NCBI GenBank assembly: GCA_016802295.1
Contig: JAESIW010000200.1
Span: 2,497,542-2,561,541 of the forward strand
Source of the DNA: Brachionus rotundiformis
Lineage: Eukaryota; Rotifera; Eurotatoria; Ploima; Brachionidae
Reading direction: 5' to 3'
DNA length: 64,000 nucleotides
A model generated the notes under the pieces. The model saw only the letters and a program-made list of their open reading frames with translations, was not told the origin of the DNA and searched no databases. Made by a program: the position numbers and the translations under genes. Shown piece after piece: positions 25,542 through 40,699 of the stretch. Position 1 is the stretch's first letter, and each line of letters begins with the position of its first letter.

Positions 25542-27021
25542 ATGGTAGTCGGTAAAAATAAGGGACTTAACAAACCTGGTAAAAAAGGTGGAAAAAAGAA
25601 AATGTATGAGATAACTGTAGCCTAAACCCATTCGCAAGAAGTGACCAGCTGAAATTTAATTTTTTTAAATTGATTAAAATGGATAGAAATTAGTTTTTTT
25701 ATCAAAAATTAAATATTTTAGTTTGGTTACTTCCAATTTAAGAGCTAATCTTGCTAAATAATTTTTGATTTTCAGTGTCAATCCATTCACCAGAAAAGAA
25801 TGGTATGATGTTAAAGCTCCAGCCCAATTTAAAACACGACAAATTGGCAAAACACCAGTTAACCGAACTGCTGGAACAAGTAATTAGCAAATAAAATAAC
25901 AAGATAATTTTAAAAATAAATTGTTTTTTTCAGAAATCGCCTCTGATGGTCTCAAAGGCCGTGTCTTTGAAGTTTCATTGGGAGATTTGAACGAAAATGA
26001 AGACTCATTCAGAAAATTCAAACTAATTGTCGAAGAGACTCAAGGTAAAATCTGTTTGACCAATTTCCACGGCATGGACTTGACCACCGATAAGCTTCGA
26101 TCAATGATCAAAAAAAGACAAACCACAATTGAGTCTTATGTTGATGTTAAAACTACTGATGCATATGTATTGAGAGTTTTCGCCATTGCCTTCACCAAAA
26201 ACCCTAAGGAATCCACCCGAGTCACATCATATGCCCAAAGCTCTAAAGTATTCAAATTTTTAAATATTTTTAAAATACGGAAGTTTTTTTAAATGATGAA
26301 AACACCGACGGGCGGTCTGAGTACCCTTTATGAAGCATGTCGATTGTTCAATTTGAACTTCTGATAAAAATAAAAAACTCCTTATTTTAATTAACCATTT
26401 TGTTAAGCTGAATATAAACTGTTTAACATATAGGTAAAAGCTATTCGTAAGAAGATGGCAGAAATCATCACCAAAGAAGTGTCCGGATGCGATTTGAAAA
26501 ATGTTGTCAAGAAATTGTAATTTAAATTTTTATATTCAGCAGAATATTTGCTTCTTATAGGCGTTGCATGAAAATTTTCATGTAAATTTATCATGTTCCG
26601 AATAGAAGCATAAATGAAATAGTTTAAGATACCAATGGTTAATTTTTGTTTACCATAAGTTATCCATTAAAAAATTAAGCTAACAATTAATTAAAAAATT
26701 AAATTTATTTTAATTTTTTTTTAATAAGGATCCCTGATTCGATCGCTAAAGATATCGAAAAATACTGCAGTTATATCTATCCATTGACTGATGTATACAT
26801 TCGCAAAGTAAAAGTCGTCAAAAAACCAAAATACGATTGTAAGTTGGCTTTTTTGTTGTGGCTTTTTTTATAATTTAATTAAATTAATTTCAGTGGGTCG
26901 ATTGATGGATATGCATGGTGAGAGCGGATCGAGCGCTCCAGTAGCTGCTGAATCTGGCGATGCTGGTCAAGTTGTTGAGAGACCAGATGGCTACGAGCCA
27001 CCAATTTTGAGCAGTGTCTAG
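25542..27021 (+). CDS. RpS3A: 40S ribosomal protein S3a (eS1)
   Basis: Six exons with GT-AG borders: 25542-25603, 25776-25879, 25934-26247, 26434-26516, 26729-26838, 26894-27021, giving 266 residues (human RPS3A has 264). The start [19 protein letters not shown], the [25 protein letters not shown] and [10 protein letters not shown] motifs, and the C-terminal end ([13 protein letters not shown]) are diagnostic of the family along its length. The protein is part of the small ribosomal subunit near the mRNA exit. Introns 3 and 4 are longer than the others and appear to host snoRNAs (26285-26372 and 26550-26688), as is common in ribosomal protein genes. RpL9 starts 220 bases downstream on the same strand. 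Confidence 0.98.
26285..26372 (+). ncRNA. Box C/D snoRNA, U43/snR70 type (18S rRNA 2'-O-methylation guide)
   Basis: Lies in RpS3A intron 3 (26248-26433). Box C ATGATGA is at 26293-26299, box D' CTGA at 26317-26320 and box D CTGA at 26361-26364; flanking AGTTTTTT and AAAAAACT form the terminal stem. The guide just upstream of D' (GACGGGCGGT) is complementary to the universally conserved 18S rRNA decoding-region sequence ACCGCCCGTC. Counting five bases from D' puts the methylated base at the first C of CCC, the site methylated by human U43 and yeast snR70 (Cm1703 and Cm1639). A near-identical copy lies downstream of RpL9. Confidence 0.88.
26550..26688 (+). ncRNA. Probable H/ACA box snoRNA in RpS3A intron 4
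   Basis: The intron 26517-26728 folds as hairpin-hinge-hairpin-tail. Hairpin 1 (26550-26609) has a lower stem GCTTCT/AGAAGC, extended by AT/AT with one bulge, an upper stem of about 12 bp with one bulge, and an internal pocket of 7 and 5 bases. The hinge contains AAATGA (26612-26617), which fits the H box ANANNA. Hairpin 2 closes with an 8-bp stem, 26620-26627 against 26675-26682 (one G-U). ACA follows directly at 26683-26685, three bases before the expected end. Length (about 139) is typical. I did not identify a target uridine, so the function is inferred from structure only. Confidence 0.6.
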
Positions 27022-27241
27022 AAAAAAAAAATTATTTTGATTTTTTAAAAAAAATTTTTAAAAAATTAAAATAAATTTTCAAAAATATATTTATTTATTT
27101 ATTTGTATTCAAATGTTATCATAAGCCTTATTTCTTAATGAATATTTGCAATTAATTGCTAGTAACTTGGCAAAAAGTGGAAAATATTCAAGAAATAAGG
27201 ATTTTTTTAATTTAAATAAAAAGGGCTAATTCAGGTTAAAA

Positions 27242-27858
27242 ATGAAGGTCATTCAATCAACCGAGTACGTCGATATACCAAATGAAGGTAAACAAAATTG
27301 TCAAATATTATTATTTTATTTTAAAAAAAAATATTTTTAGTTGAAGTTTTTGTTAAATCGAGAACTGTAACCATCAAAGGTCCAAGAGGCACATTGAGAC
27401 GTAGCTTCAAACATGCTCGCATTGACATCACCAAATTAACCAAGAACAAAATCAAAGTTGAAAAGTGGTTTGGTACCAAGAAAGAAGTTGCTGCTGTTCG
27501 TACCATCTGCTCTCACATAAAAAACATGATCAAAGGAGTCATCAAGGGCTACAAATACAAAATGCGTTACGTATATGCTCACTTTCCGATTAATGCTGCC
27601 ATTACTGAGAAAGGCACAGTTGTCGAGATCCGTAACTTTTTGGGAGAACGTATTATTAGACGTGTGACCATGTATCCAGGTGTTGTATGCTCACCTTCAC
27701 CAAACCAAAAGGACGAGATCGTTTTAGAAGGCAATGATATTGAATTGGTTTCTCGTTCGGCTGCTCTCATCCAGCAATCGACCTTGGTCAAAAATAAGGA
27801 TATCCGTAAATTTTTGGACGGTATCTACGTATCAGAAAAAACAACAGTTGAAGAATAA
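27242..27858 (+). CDS. RpL9: 60S ribosomal protein L9 (uL6)
   Basis: Two exons, 27242-27287 and 27341-27858, with a 53-base GT-AG intron after the first base of a Val codon; 187 residues in all. The [46 protein letters not shown] and [16 protein letters not shown] motifs are those of eukaryotic L9. It is a structural protein of the large subunit near the P-stalk base. AATAAA words about 25-40 bases after the stop are likely poly(A) signals. It lies head-to-tail with RpS3A at 220 bases, which may allow shared regulation. A C/D snoRNA copy lies 125 bases downstream. Confidence 0.98.
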
Positions 27859-27982
27859 AACTGAAAAGTTGTTTGTATTTGAATAAATTTGAAAATAAAA
27901 TTTTAAATTTGTTTTATGCAAACAAATTGTAGAATTATTTTTTTGTTAATTAAATCCTTTTATTCTTATAACAAGAAAATGA

Positions 27983-28080
27983 GAATATTATTAAATGATG
28001 AAAACACCGACGGGCGGTCTGAGTACCCTTAATGAAGCATGTCGATTGTTCAATTTAATTGAACTTCTGATAAAATATTC
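27983..28080 (+). ncRNA. Second copy of the U43-type box C/D snoRNA
   Basis: Box C ATGATGA at 27995-28001, guide GACGGGCGGT, box D' CTGA at 28019-28022 and box D CTGA at 28067-28070. The core nearly repeats the copy in RpS3A intron 3, with a short AATT insertion before box D. The terminal stem has different bases from the other copy but still pairs (GAATATT 27983-27989 with AATATTC 28074-28080), a compensating difference that argues both copies are functional. It sits about 125 bases after the RpL9 stop, so it is not in a coding intron; it may be in a 3' UTR intron, co-transcribed, or have its own promoter. Confidence 0.85.
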
Positions 28081-31000
28081 TCAAAAATTATAAGCTTTTT
28101 GGCCAAAGCAATGATTTGACCATATAATTTAGTTTTGATATTAGAACAAGGTATCAAATATGTTCAATTAATTGTTAATTATGATCAGGTGTTATTTGAA
28201 TTTTGACATAAACCTTTTTCTAAATTTCACAAGATTTAATAGAAATTTTAATTTTAATAATATTAACTTAAAGCTTATAATCTGATTAATCTAACCCTTT
28301 ATCTTCAAAACTAAAAAATTATATTTGTTTGAGTTATAGCATAAAAAAATCAAATCTTTATCATATCATTTATATGGAATTAAATTTAAAACGGAGACAC
28401 AATGATCAATTCTTTCAAAAAAGCCGTAATTATGTTGGAAAATTCAAATTGCCTAATAGAGCTATTGATTATTATTTTTATATATAGTAACTTTTATTTA
28501 GATTTAACTTGAAATTGTTAATTATTTTCATTTACTTGTTATATATTTAATTATTTCTTTATTTAAATAAAGCAATATTTTCAGTCTTTTAATCTAATAT
28601 TTAATCATTAGAAAGCTATAACTTCAACTATTGATTTGGTATCAAAATTTTACAAAATTAGATATTATGTTTGTCAAGCAAATAAACTTAAAAATCAGAA
28701 TCTTACAATCAATAATTTGGTTTTTTTGAGTGTTGGATCTTTAATCAACAGACAGCCTAGAATCAGATGAAAAACGATTCTCTTAAGAATTAAATAAATT
28801 TGATTATTGATTATTAATTCATGTGATTGAGCTAAGGTTAAATTTTTTTAAAAGCCTTTGATAGACTATTCAAATTTTAACTTAGAATTTATAAAAAAAT
28901 GATTTGAAGCCCATTTTAAAGAATAATTATTTATTATTCTCTATAGTAAAAAAATAATCTAGTCTCAAAATAATTTACTAACAGACACAAGTGCATCAAA
29001 TTGGTTAAGAATTAATCTTTATATTTAAAATTGTTGATCTAAACATCTAAACCTTTGCCATCAATCTGCTTTTAATGTTTTATTATTTATTTATTTTTAT
29101 TTCTAAAAATAAAAATTCATAATGTCTTTGGATTTTCAATAGTCTTTATATTCCCTATTACATCAGATAACAAATATAGTTAATTCTGACATATGCTTTT
29201 TTATTTTAAATAAATTAAAAATTTAATTTACCTAAATTGGTTTAATTTTTAACCTAATGCAATTATTTACAGAAATTCTGAAATTATGGATGACCATTCA
29301 AGTATTGAAAAAATTTAATTTGATTTTTTAAGAAAATTGATCAGAATGGATGAGATCAATTAATTTTTTGACGATTTGGAAAAATAAAATTGTTACAGGC
29401 TTAATGGAACATTTTGTTAACTAAAAGTTTTAAATTAAGAATAAATTGTAGGAAAAATTAAATTATCTAAGAAATAATTTTTAATTAGCATTATATGATA
29501 TGCTTTTTTTTGTTTATAGAGTTTAAAAAATTTATGTTATATAATTAAAAAACATCTTATATAATGAAAAAAAATCGCATTATAACTAAGAATGATTACA
29601 TAAATATGTCAATCGTCTCTTTTTTTCAAAATAAGATTAATAAATAAATTTAATTACTTTCCGTTATGAGACAAATATTTTAAATTTGAAAGAATCTTCA
29701 TGAAAACAAATTTATATTCCCTCTTTTTTTGATTATTGATTCTTATAAACTTATCTAATATTGCTTTAAGAATTATGCAATTGAGAAATTTTTATATAAC
29801 TAGGTAAAAGAGTTTCGTAACTATAATATTTTACATATATATATTTTAAAATCACATTGTCTAAAATCATTTTTTAGAAATAAATAAATGATACAAGAAA
29901 AATCACGTAGAGAATTGGTTCGGAAAAAACTCATAGTTTAAAGCTTAAAAAATTCTTAGACCTTATGGCGGAAACTAAAAAAGATCTTTAGAGTTGTTTT
30001 TTTTTTACTAATTTTGTTTAGTTTTAACTTTTCAAATTAAATTAGTTTAGACAATTTTAATTTAAATTAGTTTTTATTATGTGATTACATGATTTCATCA
30101 TTTAGATTAAGTATAAAGTGTTATAAAGCAAATATTTTTTTCAATACAGTTGAGAAATAAAATTAAATAAAGGAATTAATTTTCAAGGTTTATGTCGAAA
30201 ATAAATTTTAGATGAATTTTCAAATGTATAATTCCGATTCAGTTATAAAATTTATCTCATAAATTAGAATTTACTGCATATTTTCAAACTGTTCTTTCAT
30301 TTTATCAAGATAATTATTTTTCTATCTTGGGTTTTAAAATAGAAAAACTTTTTAAATCTATTTAATATGGTCTTATTATTTATAAATGATATTTTAATGG
30401 CGAATAATACTTATCTAATTAAGCTAGGCAATTTTATTTTTTGGCATAACTTTTAATTTTTAAAATTTAAATCGAAAAAGTAGATCAAAATAGCTCCCTC
30501 TATTTATTATCTTAAGTATTCTCAAGAACAAGCATAAAGTAAAGAAACTTAAACAAAAAAATTCTAAAGTCAATAGAAAAAATTATACATAGTGGTCAAA
30601 AGTTGTAATTTTTAGTTTTACATAACCTGTTAAACTTTTACAAAATTATATAATCAATCACGTTTTTCTAAAAAGCAAAATAAATTTTTTTAATTACTAA
30701 TTTGATCATGTAACAATTTAAAATTTATGCAACTAAAATTATTATAATATTATTTTATGTTTTTAAGTCGAACTCTTTTCAATGTTCAACTTTTATTATC
30801 AAACTAGTTTTAATTTCATTTCACATAAATCGATTCACTGAGTACATTTGATGCTCTCATGTTTCTTTTTCTGCTATTTCTTTTTTCCAGAAATTCATAT
30901 TATTATGCCACCCTCCGCCAATACTTATTTTTTTTATTTTTCAAATAAAAATAATTTTCATAATTTAAAGTATTCAAGACCCTACAGACTAGAGACCCCA

Positions 31001-31199
31001 CCAAAAATTATATAATGTTCAAAATTTTAAATAGTTATGAAACAAATTATTTAACAAGAGAGAAAAATTCTTCATTCTTTCCCAAAAAAGCTTTACTTTT
31101 AATAAATATTAATTTTGAATTTAACTTTAATCGAACCATTTAAAGATTTAGATGACTATTTTAGTTATTAAGGTTCTTGTTGGTATTTTTTTTTAATCC
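28081..31199. other. Intergenic region, no gene seen
   Basis: About 3.1 kb of AT-rich sequence between RpL9 and the LONRF gene. I see no coding exon, RNA gene or repeat with clear borders. The last few hundred bases probably contain the LONRF promoter and leader. Confidence 0.4.
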
Positions 31200-34502
<3,303 letters not shown>

Positions 34503-34739
34503 CAAATATTCGAAAATGGCTATTTATTAAATGATAACTTTGTATGGTCCAGTGATAATAATCGAACCTCTACCAGGTCTAATAATAGAAATATTAGACG
34601 AAGAAGACTTATTTCTCAAAGAGATATAAACATATTTTCTTTATTTATCTTATCTTTTTCGGCAATGCTACCTTTTTTGGGCATTCTAATATTAAGCAAA
34701 CTTTACTCGTGGTTTGAAGGTTTTTCGTCTATATTCTAA
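34503..34739 (+). other. In-frame open extension of LONRF past a TGA, with a membrane segment
   Basis: Directly after the LONRF stop (TGA followed by CAA) the same frame is open for 78 codons to TAA at 34737-34739. It continues the Ser/Asn-rich composition, then has an Arg-rich patch (NIRRRR) and a hydrophobic stretch of about 25 residues (INIFSLFILSFSAMLPFLGI and following) suited to a membrane helix, leaving a short tail. No GT-AG intron that would skip the TGA is apparent. Possible explanations are stop-codon readthrough, a sequencing or assembly error, or a recent nonsense mutation that removed a tail anchor. Confidence 0.6.
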
Positions 34740-36013
34740 AGCATTTTTGAATGAAATAAATACTTTAAATTGTAAATTAAAAAAATAAACATATTTAAAT
34801 ACCTATATTATGTAAATAGATATCAGAATTGTGGAAAAATTGTTCAATTAAACCATCTAGAAACTTTTTTTCCCAAGACTTTTACTCGACTATTTATCTA
34901 TTAAAATTTTGTTGTTTTTGTTGGTCATCGGTTATACTTTACTTATTTTGAAGAAAATTATTTATTTCTTTTTAATTTGGACCGATATTTATAAACTATT
35001 AATCATTTTTCATGAAGAAATAAATTTTTAAAAAATTTACTAATTTTAAAAATTATTTTTTTGAATTCGTTTTCAATCATCACATCACAATTATAAAAAT
35101 TTTAAAAATATTTGAGTCATATTTACTTTTTTTTGAAGCTGAATATCTCCAATTTAAAAAATTAATTGACCAAATTTGATAAAAAAATGCGCTCTTTCCA
35201 AAATGTTTGATTAAAAAATAAAAAACTTAAAGCTCTTTTTGGATAGCGTCGTCTAAATTTGTCAAATTTTTAGTCTTTTTACTTCATTATTTCGAATTAA
35301 TTGTTCAAAATTCTTATTTAACAAAATAATCAAAAGTTTTTACATTGTCAAATCAATCAGTTAATTGCTTGTAAATTATAAATAAATTAAAATGATAATA
35401 CAAATATTCGACTCATATTTAAAAAGATCAATATTAAAAATGAAAGGAAAATTTTTTACTCCACAAAATAAAAATTAAAAAAAAAATTATTTTTGCTTGA
35501 ATTTATAAAATTTGAACTGATGAAATCTTGACATTAAATTTTGACTTCTTAAGCAGGCGTATTGGCAAATAGTATTTTAATTAATATACTCATTTATATT
35601 TTCACTTTTGTATTTTCTAAAAATTGGCAATATTTTGATTATAAAGCTAATTTAATTAACAATTTAAGTAAATGAGCTTTTATTAGAGAATTTATAAGAA
35701 CTAATCAATCATTATTGGATTTCAAAGATTGGCAATAAAGAGTTGTTTAGTTAATTTTATTGTGTCATCAGATTTACAATAGACTTTTTAAATTTTGATT
35801 TTAAATTTTATAATTTAAATAAATAAGATTTGGATAATTAATTTTTGTTTAGTTCAATTTTAGTTACATAATTTGCTAAAAATATCTATACATTATTATA
35901 ATATTGAAACATACATTTTATGACTTAATGCTCTGCTAAATATTTTATTGATTTTTTAAAATACATTTTCATCATCTTCAAAAATTGCATAATTTTTTTG
36001 CTAATTTTTTTAG
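34740..36013. other. Intergenic region, no gene seen
   Basis: About 1.3 kb of AT-rich sequence between LONRF and PTIP, both on the plus strand. No coding exon or repeat was recognised; it should hold the LONRF 3' UTR and the PTIP promoter. Confidence 0.45.
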
Positions 36014-39000
36014 ATGGATGATATAACAGAATCTGGGGTTAATAACGAGGATACTGAAAATATCTCATTAGACATTTCTCCCAAAGAATCCAAAGAGAAT
36101 GATTATTTGACACAAATAAATTTAAATCCTGATACTAATTGCGAAATAAACAACTTAATAAAAAATCCTGATATTGAACCCAAAGTCCAAAACGAGGATT
36201 TAGAAATTTTGAAGAAAATCGAAACAGCTCCTTCAACTGATCGTTTGACTGAGATAAAGTCAAGTTTGTTTGCAGATGTTCGATATTATACCATAAATTG
36301 TACAGATCCTTTAGTAAGATTTTTATTCAGAATTCCTTCTTATTAAGCTTCGGACTTTAGATCGATCAGATATTGGAAAATAATGGAGCCAATAAAGAAT
36401 CCTATTTAACTACTTTTATCACACATGTTATATACGATAAAAGCGACGAAGATCCAAATTTAAATCCTGATTTTTGTGAAGCTAAAGAAGTATTTGACCT
36501 AACCATTGTAACAAGTGATTGGTTCAGAAAATGTCTAAAGTGTAACTGCTTATTGCCGTAAGTTTTTTGGAACAATTATTTTTTATTTTTGATAATGAAA
36601 AAATAAGAAAAAAAATTTTTTTTTAACTTTTAGATTATTTCTAAAAGTATGTTGTATTATTATAAAATTAAGTCAATTAAATTTTGTTATATTGATCCAT
36701 TTGGATATTTAGTTTTTTATTGTAATACAAAATGTGCTAAATTTAGCTTAGTTTCTATAAAAAACTAGTTCTGGAAAGTAAAAAAATTTGAAGAATTTCG
36801 CCTCAAATAAAATATTTTAAAAATCTTTAAAACAATTTTACATATGATAAGAATACTTTATGATAGCGCAAAATTAGAGGCAACTAATTAAAATAAATCT
36901 AGCCTTTATATAATAAAATAAAATCGATAAAGACTGGAAAATTATTCAAAAAGTAGCTATTATTAACTCTTTTTGGATCATATTTTTTCCTTTTAAATAA
37001 TAGAAATATTAAAAAAACAAAAGTTTTAATCTTTATTTTAATGTTTAAAATTAAAATTTATTTAATTATGTATTTAATATTTTACACTAAGAAAACAGGA
37101 TAATTTAGGATAAATATCTCGAAACTTGCTTAATATTTGTTCAAAATGCTAAATTCCCTCTTAAAGGACAGAGCCATTCTTGGCAAGCAATCAAAATCAG
37201 CTATTTTCTCAAGTAAAGGCAATAAATATCAATATGTCTATTGATCTTGCCAAAGAAATTAGTGCTTTGCTATCTTTTAACGGTGCTGAGTTGATTGATA
37301 CCGAAACTACCAATTTAGAAGCATCAAATTACCAGCTTTCTCACGGACTTTCAATAGTATTTGATTCTAGGTGCGAAATACTAGATTCCAAAATAAAGAT
37401 AATTACACCTGACTGGGTGACTGAATGTATCAAACAAAATACTCTACTCGATGAGTCATTATTTCATCCGAAATATTTAAAAAGTGGAGAGAGCGATTCT
37501 AGTCCTAGGGAAGTTGATAATTCTAAAGACATTGAAGTTGACAAAAACGATCCGGAAATTGCTTCTGAAAAATTGGATCAAAAAAAAATTGAACCAACTT
37601 CAAAGTTTATAACACTTTTTACCAGTAATAGTGATAAAATTAATTACCTACAAAGCCATGCCAACATTTCTGAACAAGATACAGGAGCTGAATCAAAATC
37701 AATACCTGAGTCGACTAATCCACAAATAATTACATCTAATTTAAATACTCCAAATGAACCAAAGCCTAATTACAATTCTAGTCTAAGTGTAGATGTAAAC
37801 AGCGCACAAGATGAGACCAATGAACATGCTTTGGTAACTCCATCAAAAACAAAGCCTGCTACACCTAAAAAGTTGTCTGCTAAAAAGAAAAACTCACCTG
37901 AAACGAAACCTAATTATTCATTAAATGATAGCATGAACGAAATATTCGATTCCGTAATAAATAAACAGGAAAAAGATGAACCAAAAAACAGCGCAAATTT
38001 TGGCTTGAATACTAATGGTCTTCAGCCAATACAAGTCGATTTAATTCATCCAATTCCAAATTCCGGCAAACTAAATTTTGACATGGAGCTTGAAATAGAA
38101 CCAGCTCCTTCCAATGAAAATAAACCTATTAACCAAGAAAAAAGTGAAATAAATTCCAATTTGCTTTGTGGATGTGTTTTTTATACCAAAGCAAATGAGG
38201 AAATATACCCAAAAGAATGTTATGACGACTGGGCAAATGTTATTGTGAAATTCGGTGGTAAAGTATTAAATTATATCAATCTGGATGACTCGGCCTCATT
38301 GAATCAGATTACGCACTTTATTTGCCCAAATAGATTTACTAATTGTTATAAAAAAGCCATTGAAAATGGAAAAAAAGTGGCCACTGTTTATTGGCTTGAA
38401 GATGTCTTACAAGAGCAAACTTACCGACCACCGTGGTTGGTTTACCATTTTCCTTCGCCCTATGAACACAAAAATGGACCTCTTAAAAATCATATTATTT
38501 CTTCTCACGGCTTTACCAGCAAAGAAAAGCTATTTATTTTTCAAGTTATTTGGTTACTAAACGGAAAATATTCATCGTATTTGTCCAATATTAATTCTTT
38601 TTTAATTTCCAAAAATCAAAAAGGACCTAAAGTAGATAAAGCAAAATCTTGGAATATACCAATAGTAAATGCCAACTGGTTAATGGAGCTGTATTTGGGA
38701 AATACTTTTGCCTTAAATAAACCAATTGAAGAGAGATATAAAAATATACCAAGTGGTGGTGATAATTATAATCATTTTGGTTTTGATACGTCAATGGTCC
38801 AAGATTTTATGAAAATTTGGAAAAATGATCTTCCTTTAGGTCCATCAATGGCATTCAAATCTAATAATACAATCAGCATAAAATACTCTAGCAAAAGGTT
38901 AGAATTTGATGAAAAAAATGAAGAATGTTCTAATAAAATGACAAAAGTTGGCTTAACTTGGCAAAGACCACAATCTAACATACATTGTGTAATGTTTACA

Positions 39001-40049
39001 GGAATAGAGTCTTCAAGAACTGCCCAGTATCAGAGAGTATTTGGTTTTTTTAAATTTAACTTATTATCCTAATCAAAAAAATATTCAAGGATGTTATTGG
39101 TCTTGGCGGAATTATTGCCAAACAACCTAGCCAAGCAACTTTTCTGGTGGTCGATAAAATTGATCGAACAGCTAAGCTATTAAAATGCATCAGCACAGTT
39201 GAAAATATAGTCTCGGTAAAATGGATCATTGACAGTAAACTCAATGGAAAGTTTATAAATCCAAATGACTACCAAGTAAAAGATGAATGGTTTGAGAGTT
39301 ATTACAGTTGCTGTATAAAAGATTCATTAGTTCGTGCAAAACGTCGACCATTGTTTAATGTATAGATCCGATTCTAATTTAAAATCTTTTTCAAAAAAAC
39401 TTATTTTTAGGGTTTGGTATTTTATTTAAGTCCCAGTGTCAGGCCGTCGTACCAAGATCTTGCCGATATGATAAAAGCAGCAGGCGGCACAGTAACTAAT
39501 GATATTCCGACCCTATCCATGATCCATGAGCCATTTAAAGATGAATTTAAAACTGTAATTTATTATCTATTTTATTTCGTTTTTTTTAAATTTAAAATTT
39601 TAATTTTAGAATTTAAAAAGCAAATATGTAATTGTAGGATCTCAAGCTGATTTGTGCATTCTAAGACCATTTATAGAGAAAAAAATTGGTAAGTAAATCT
39701 AAAGCATCTAAAAAAAACATTTCAAACAAAAGAGCTGTATTGAATATTCTTGAAAATTTAATTAAAAATTTAAATTAATGGATCTTCTAGTGTTTTGAAA
39801 GTGTCAAATTAATACCTTTTATTTTATTTAACTTAATAAGTAAGGTAATTTTTTTGACTTCATGTCCTTGAGGAAAATTTTTATTCCATTTAAAGTTTTG
39901 ATTAAAATTTGCTAAAATTCTAATTAAAGAAATTAATAATATTTAATTTTTTTTTAATTTAAGCTATATATAGCGAAGAAATAGTGTTAAGCGGTGTATT
40001 GAATCAGCTAATTGACGCCAATATGTACAAATTCAGCATATTACAATAA
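36014..40049 (+). CDS. PAXIP1: PTIP (PAX-interacting protein 1 homologue), six BRCT domains
   Basis: Seven exons with consistent phases: 36014-36313, 36361-36557, 37167-39036, 39090-39359, 39411-39554, 39610-39688, 39964-40049; 981 residues (human 1069). BRCT1-2 occupy about residues 82-260 (FADVRYYTINCTDP; ITPDWVTECIK), a disordered linker with Lys/Pro-rich patches follows (about 260-490), BRCT3-4 lie at about 495-690 (LLCGCVFYTKANE; HIISSHGFTSKEK; IPIVNANWL) and BRCT5-6 at about 765-975 (CVMFTGIESSRTAQYQR; VLSGVLNQLIDANMYKF). The end corresponds closely to vertebrate PTIP. PTIP works in the nucleus in the MLL3/4 H3K4 methyltransferase complex and in the DNA damage response, where the last BRCT pair binds phosphoserine. 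The glutamine-rich linker of vertebrate PTIP is absent. Intron 2 (36558-37166) is unusually long for this gene. Confidence 0.94.
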
Positions 40050-40699
40050 AAAACAATAAAAAAATTTAGTAAAATATAGAAAAGTTTTAATCATAAAATT
40101 TTTAGATTGTTGAAATGCTCCACTCAGGGATTTTCACCTTTAAGAGATAATTTTGAATATATTTTTTTTGCAATTTAATTAAAAAATTTCGAGTTTATAA
40201 AACAATAATTATATTATTTGTAAAATGATTATCTGTATTTTAACATTTGTTTTAATGATAGTTTATGAAAATTTAGACCAAAATTTTGTATGAAATATTT
40301 TGAATAAATCAAATTCTCTTCACTTAATTAACTACAGAATTCGTTTAATTAAAAAACCTCTTAAAAAAGGTTTTCATTTCTTAGTTATAAGAATTTGAAT
40401 TCAAAAAATTTAATGATAAGAATAAAATTATTAATAGATAAACTATTAAGAATTTTTTATTCTAATTTGAATCGTCTATTGTGAATAAAAACTTTTGTAG
40501 TTAAATTCTAAATGCTCTAAAAATTGTAGTTTTTATTTCTTAAATTTAACTATTTAATTTTATGTGCAGTAAAAATCCTATATAAGATTTCTTTTCTAAC
40601 TTTAAATAATAATTTTAATAATAATAGTTTAAAAATCGTAAAATTTTTACTTGAAATTTCTTAAGATTTTAATATGGCATAAATCAAATAAGTATTTTT
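40050..40699. other. Intergenic region, no gene seen
   Basis: About 650 AT-rich bases between PTIP and the next plus-strand gene. Nothing beyond likely 3' UTR and promoter sequence was recognised. Confidence 0.45.

Noticed and set aside
25604..25775. Possible snoRNA in RpS3A intron 1
   Set aside because: A 6-bp GCAAGA/TCTTGC pairing is present, but there are no C/D boxes and no ACA near the expected 3' end.
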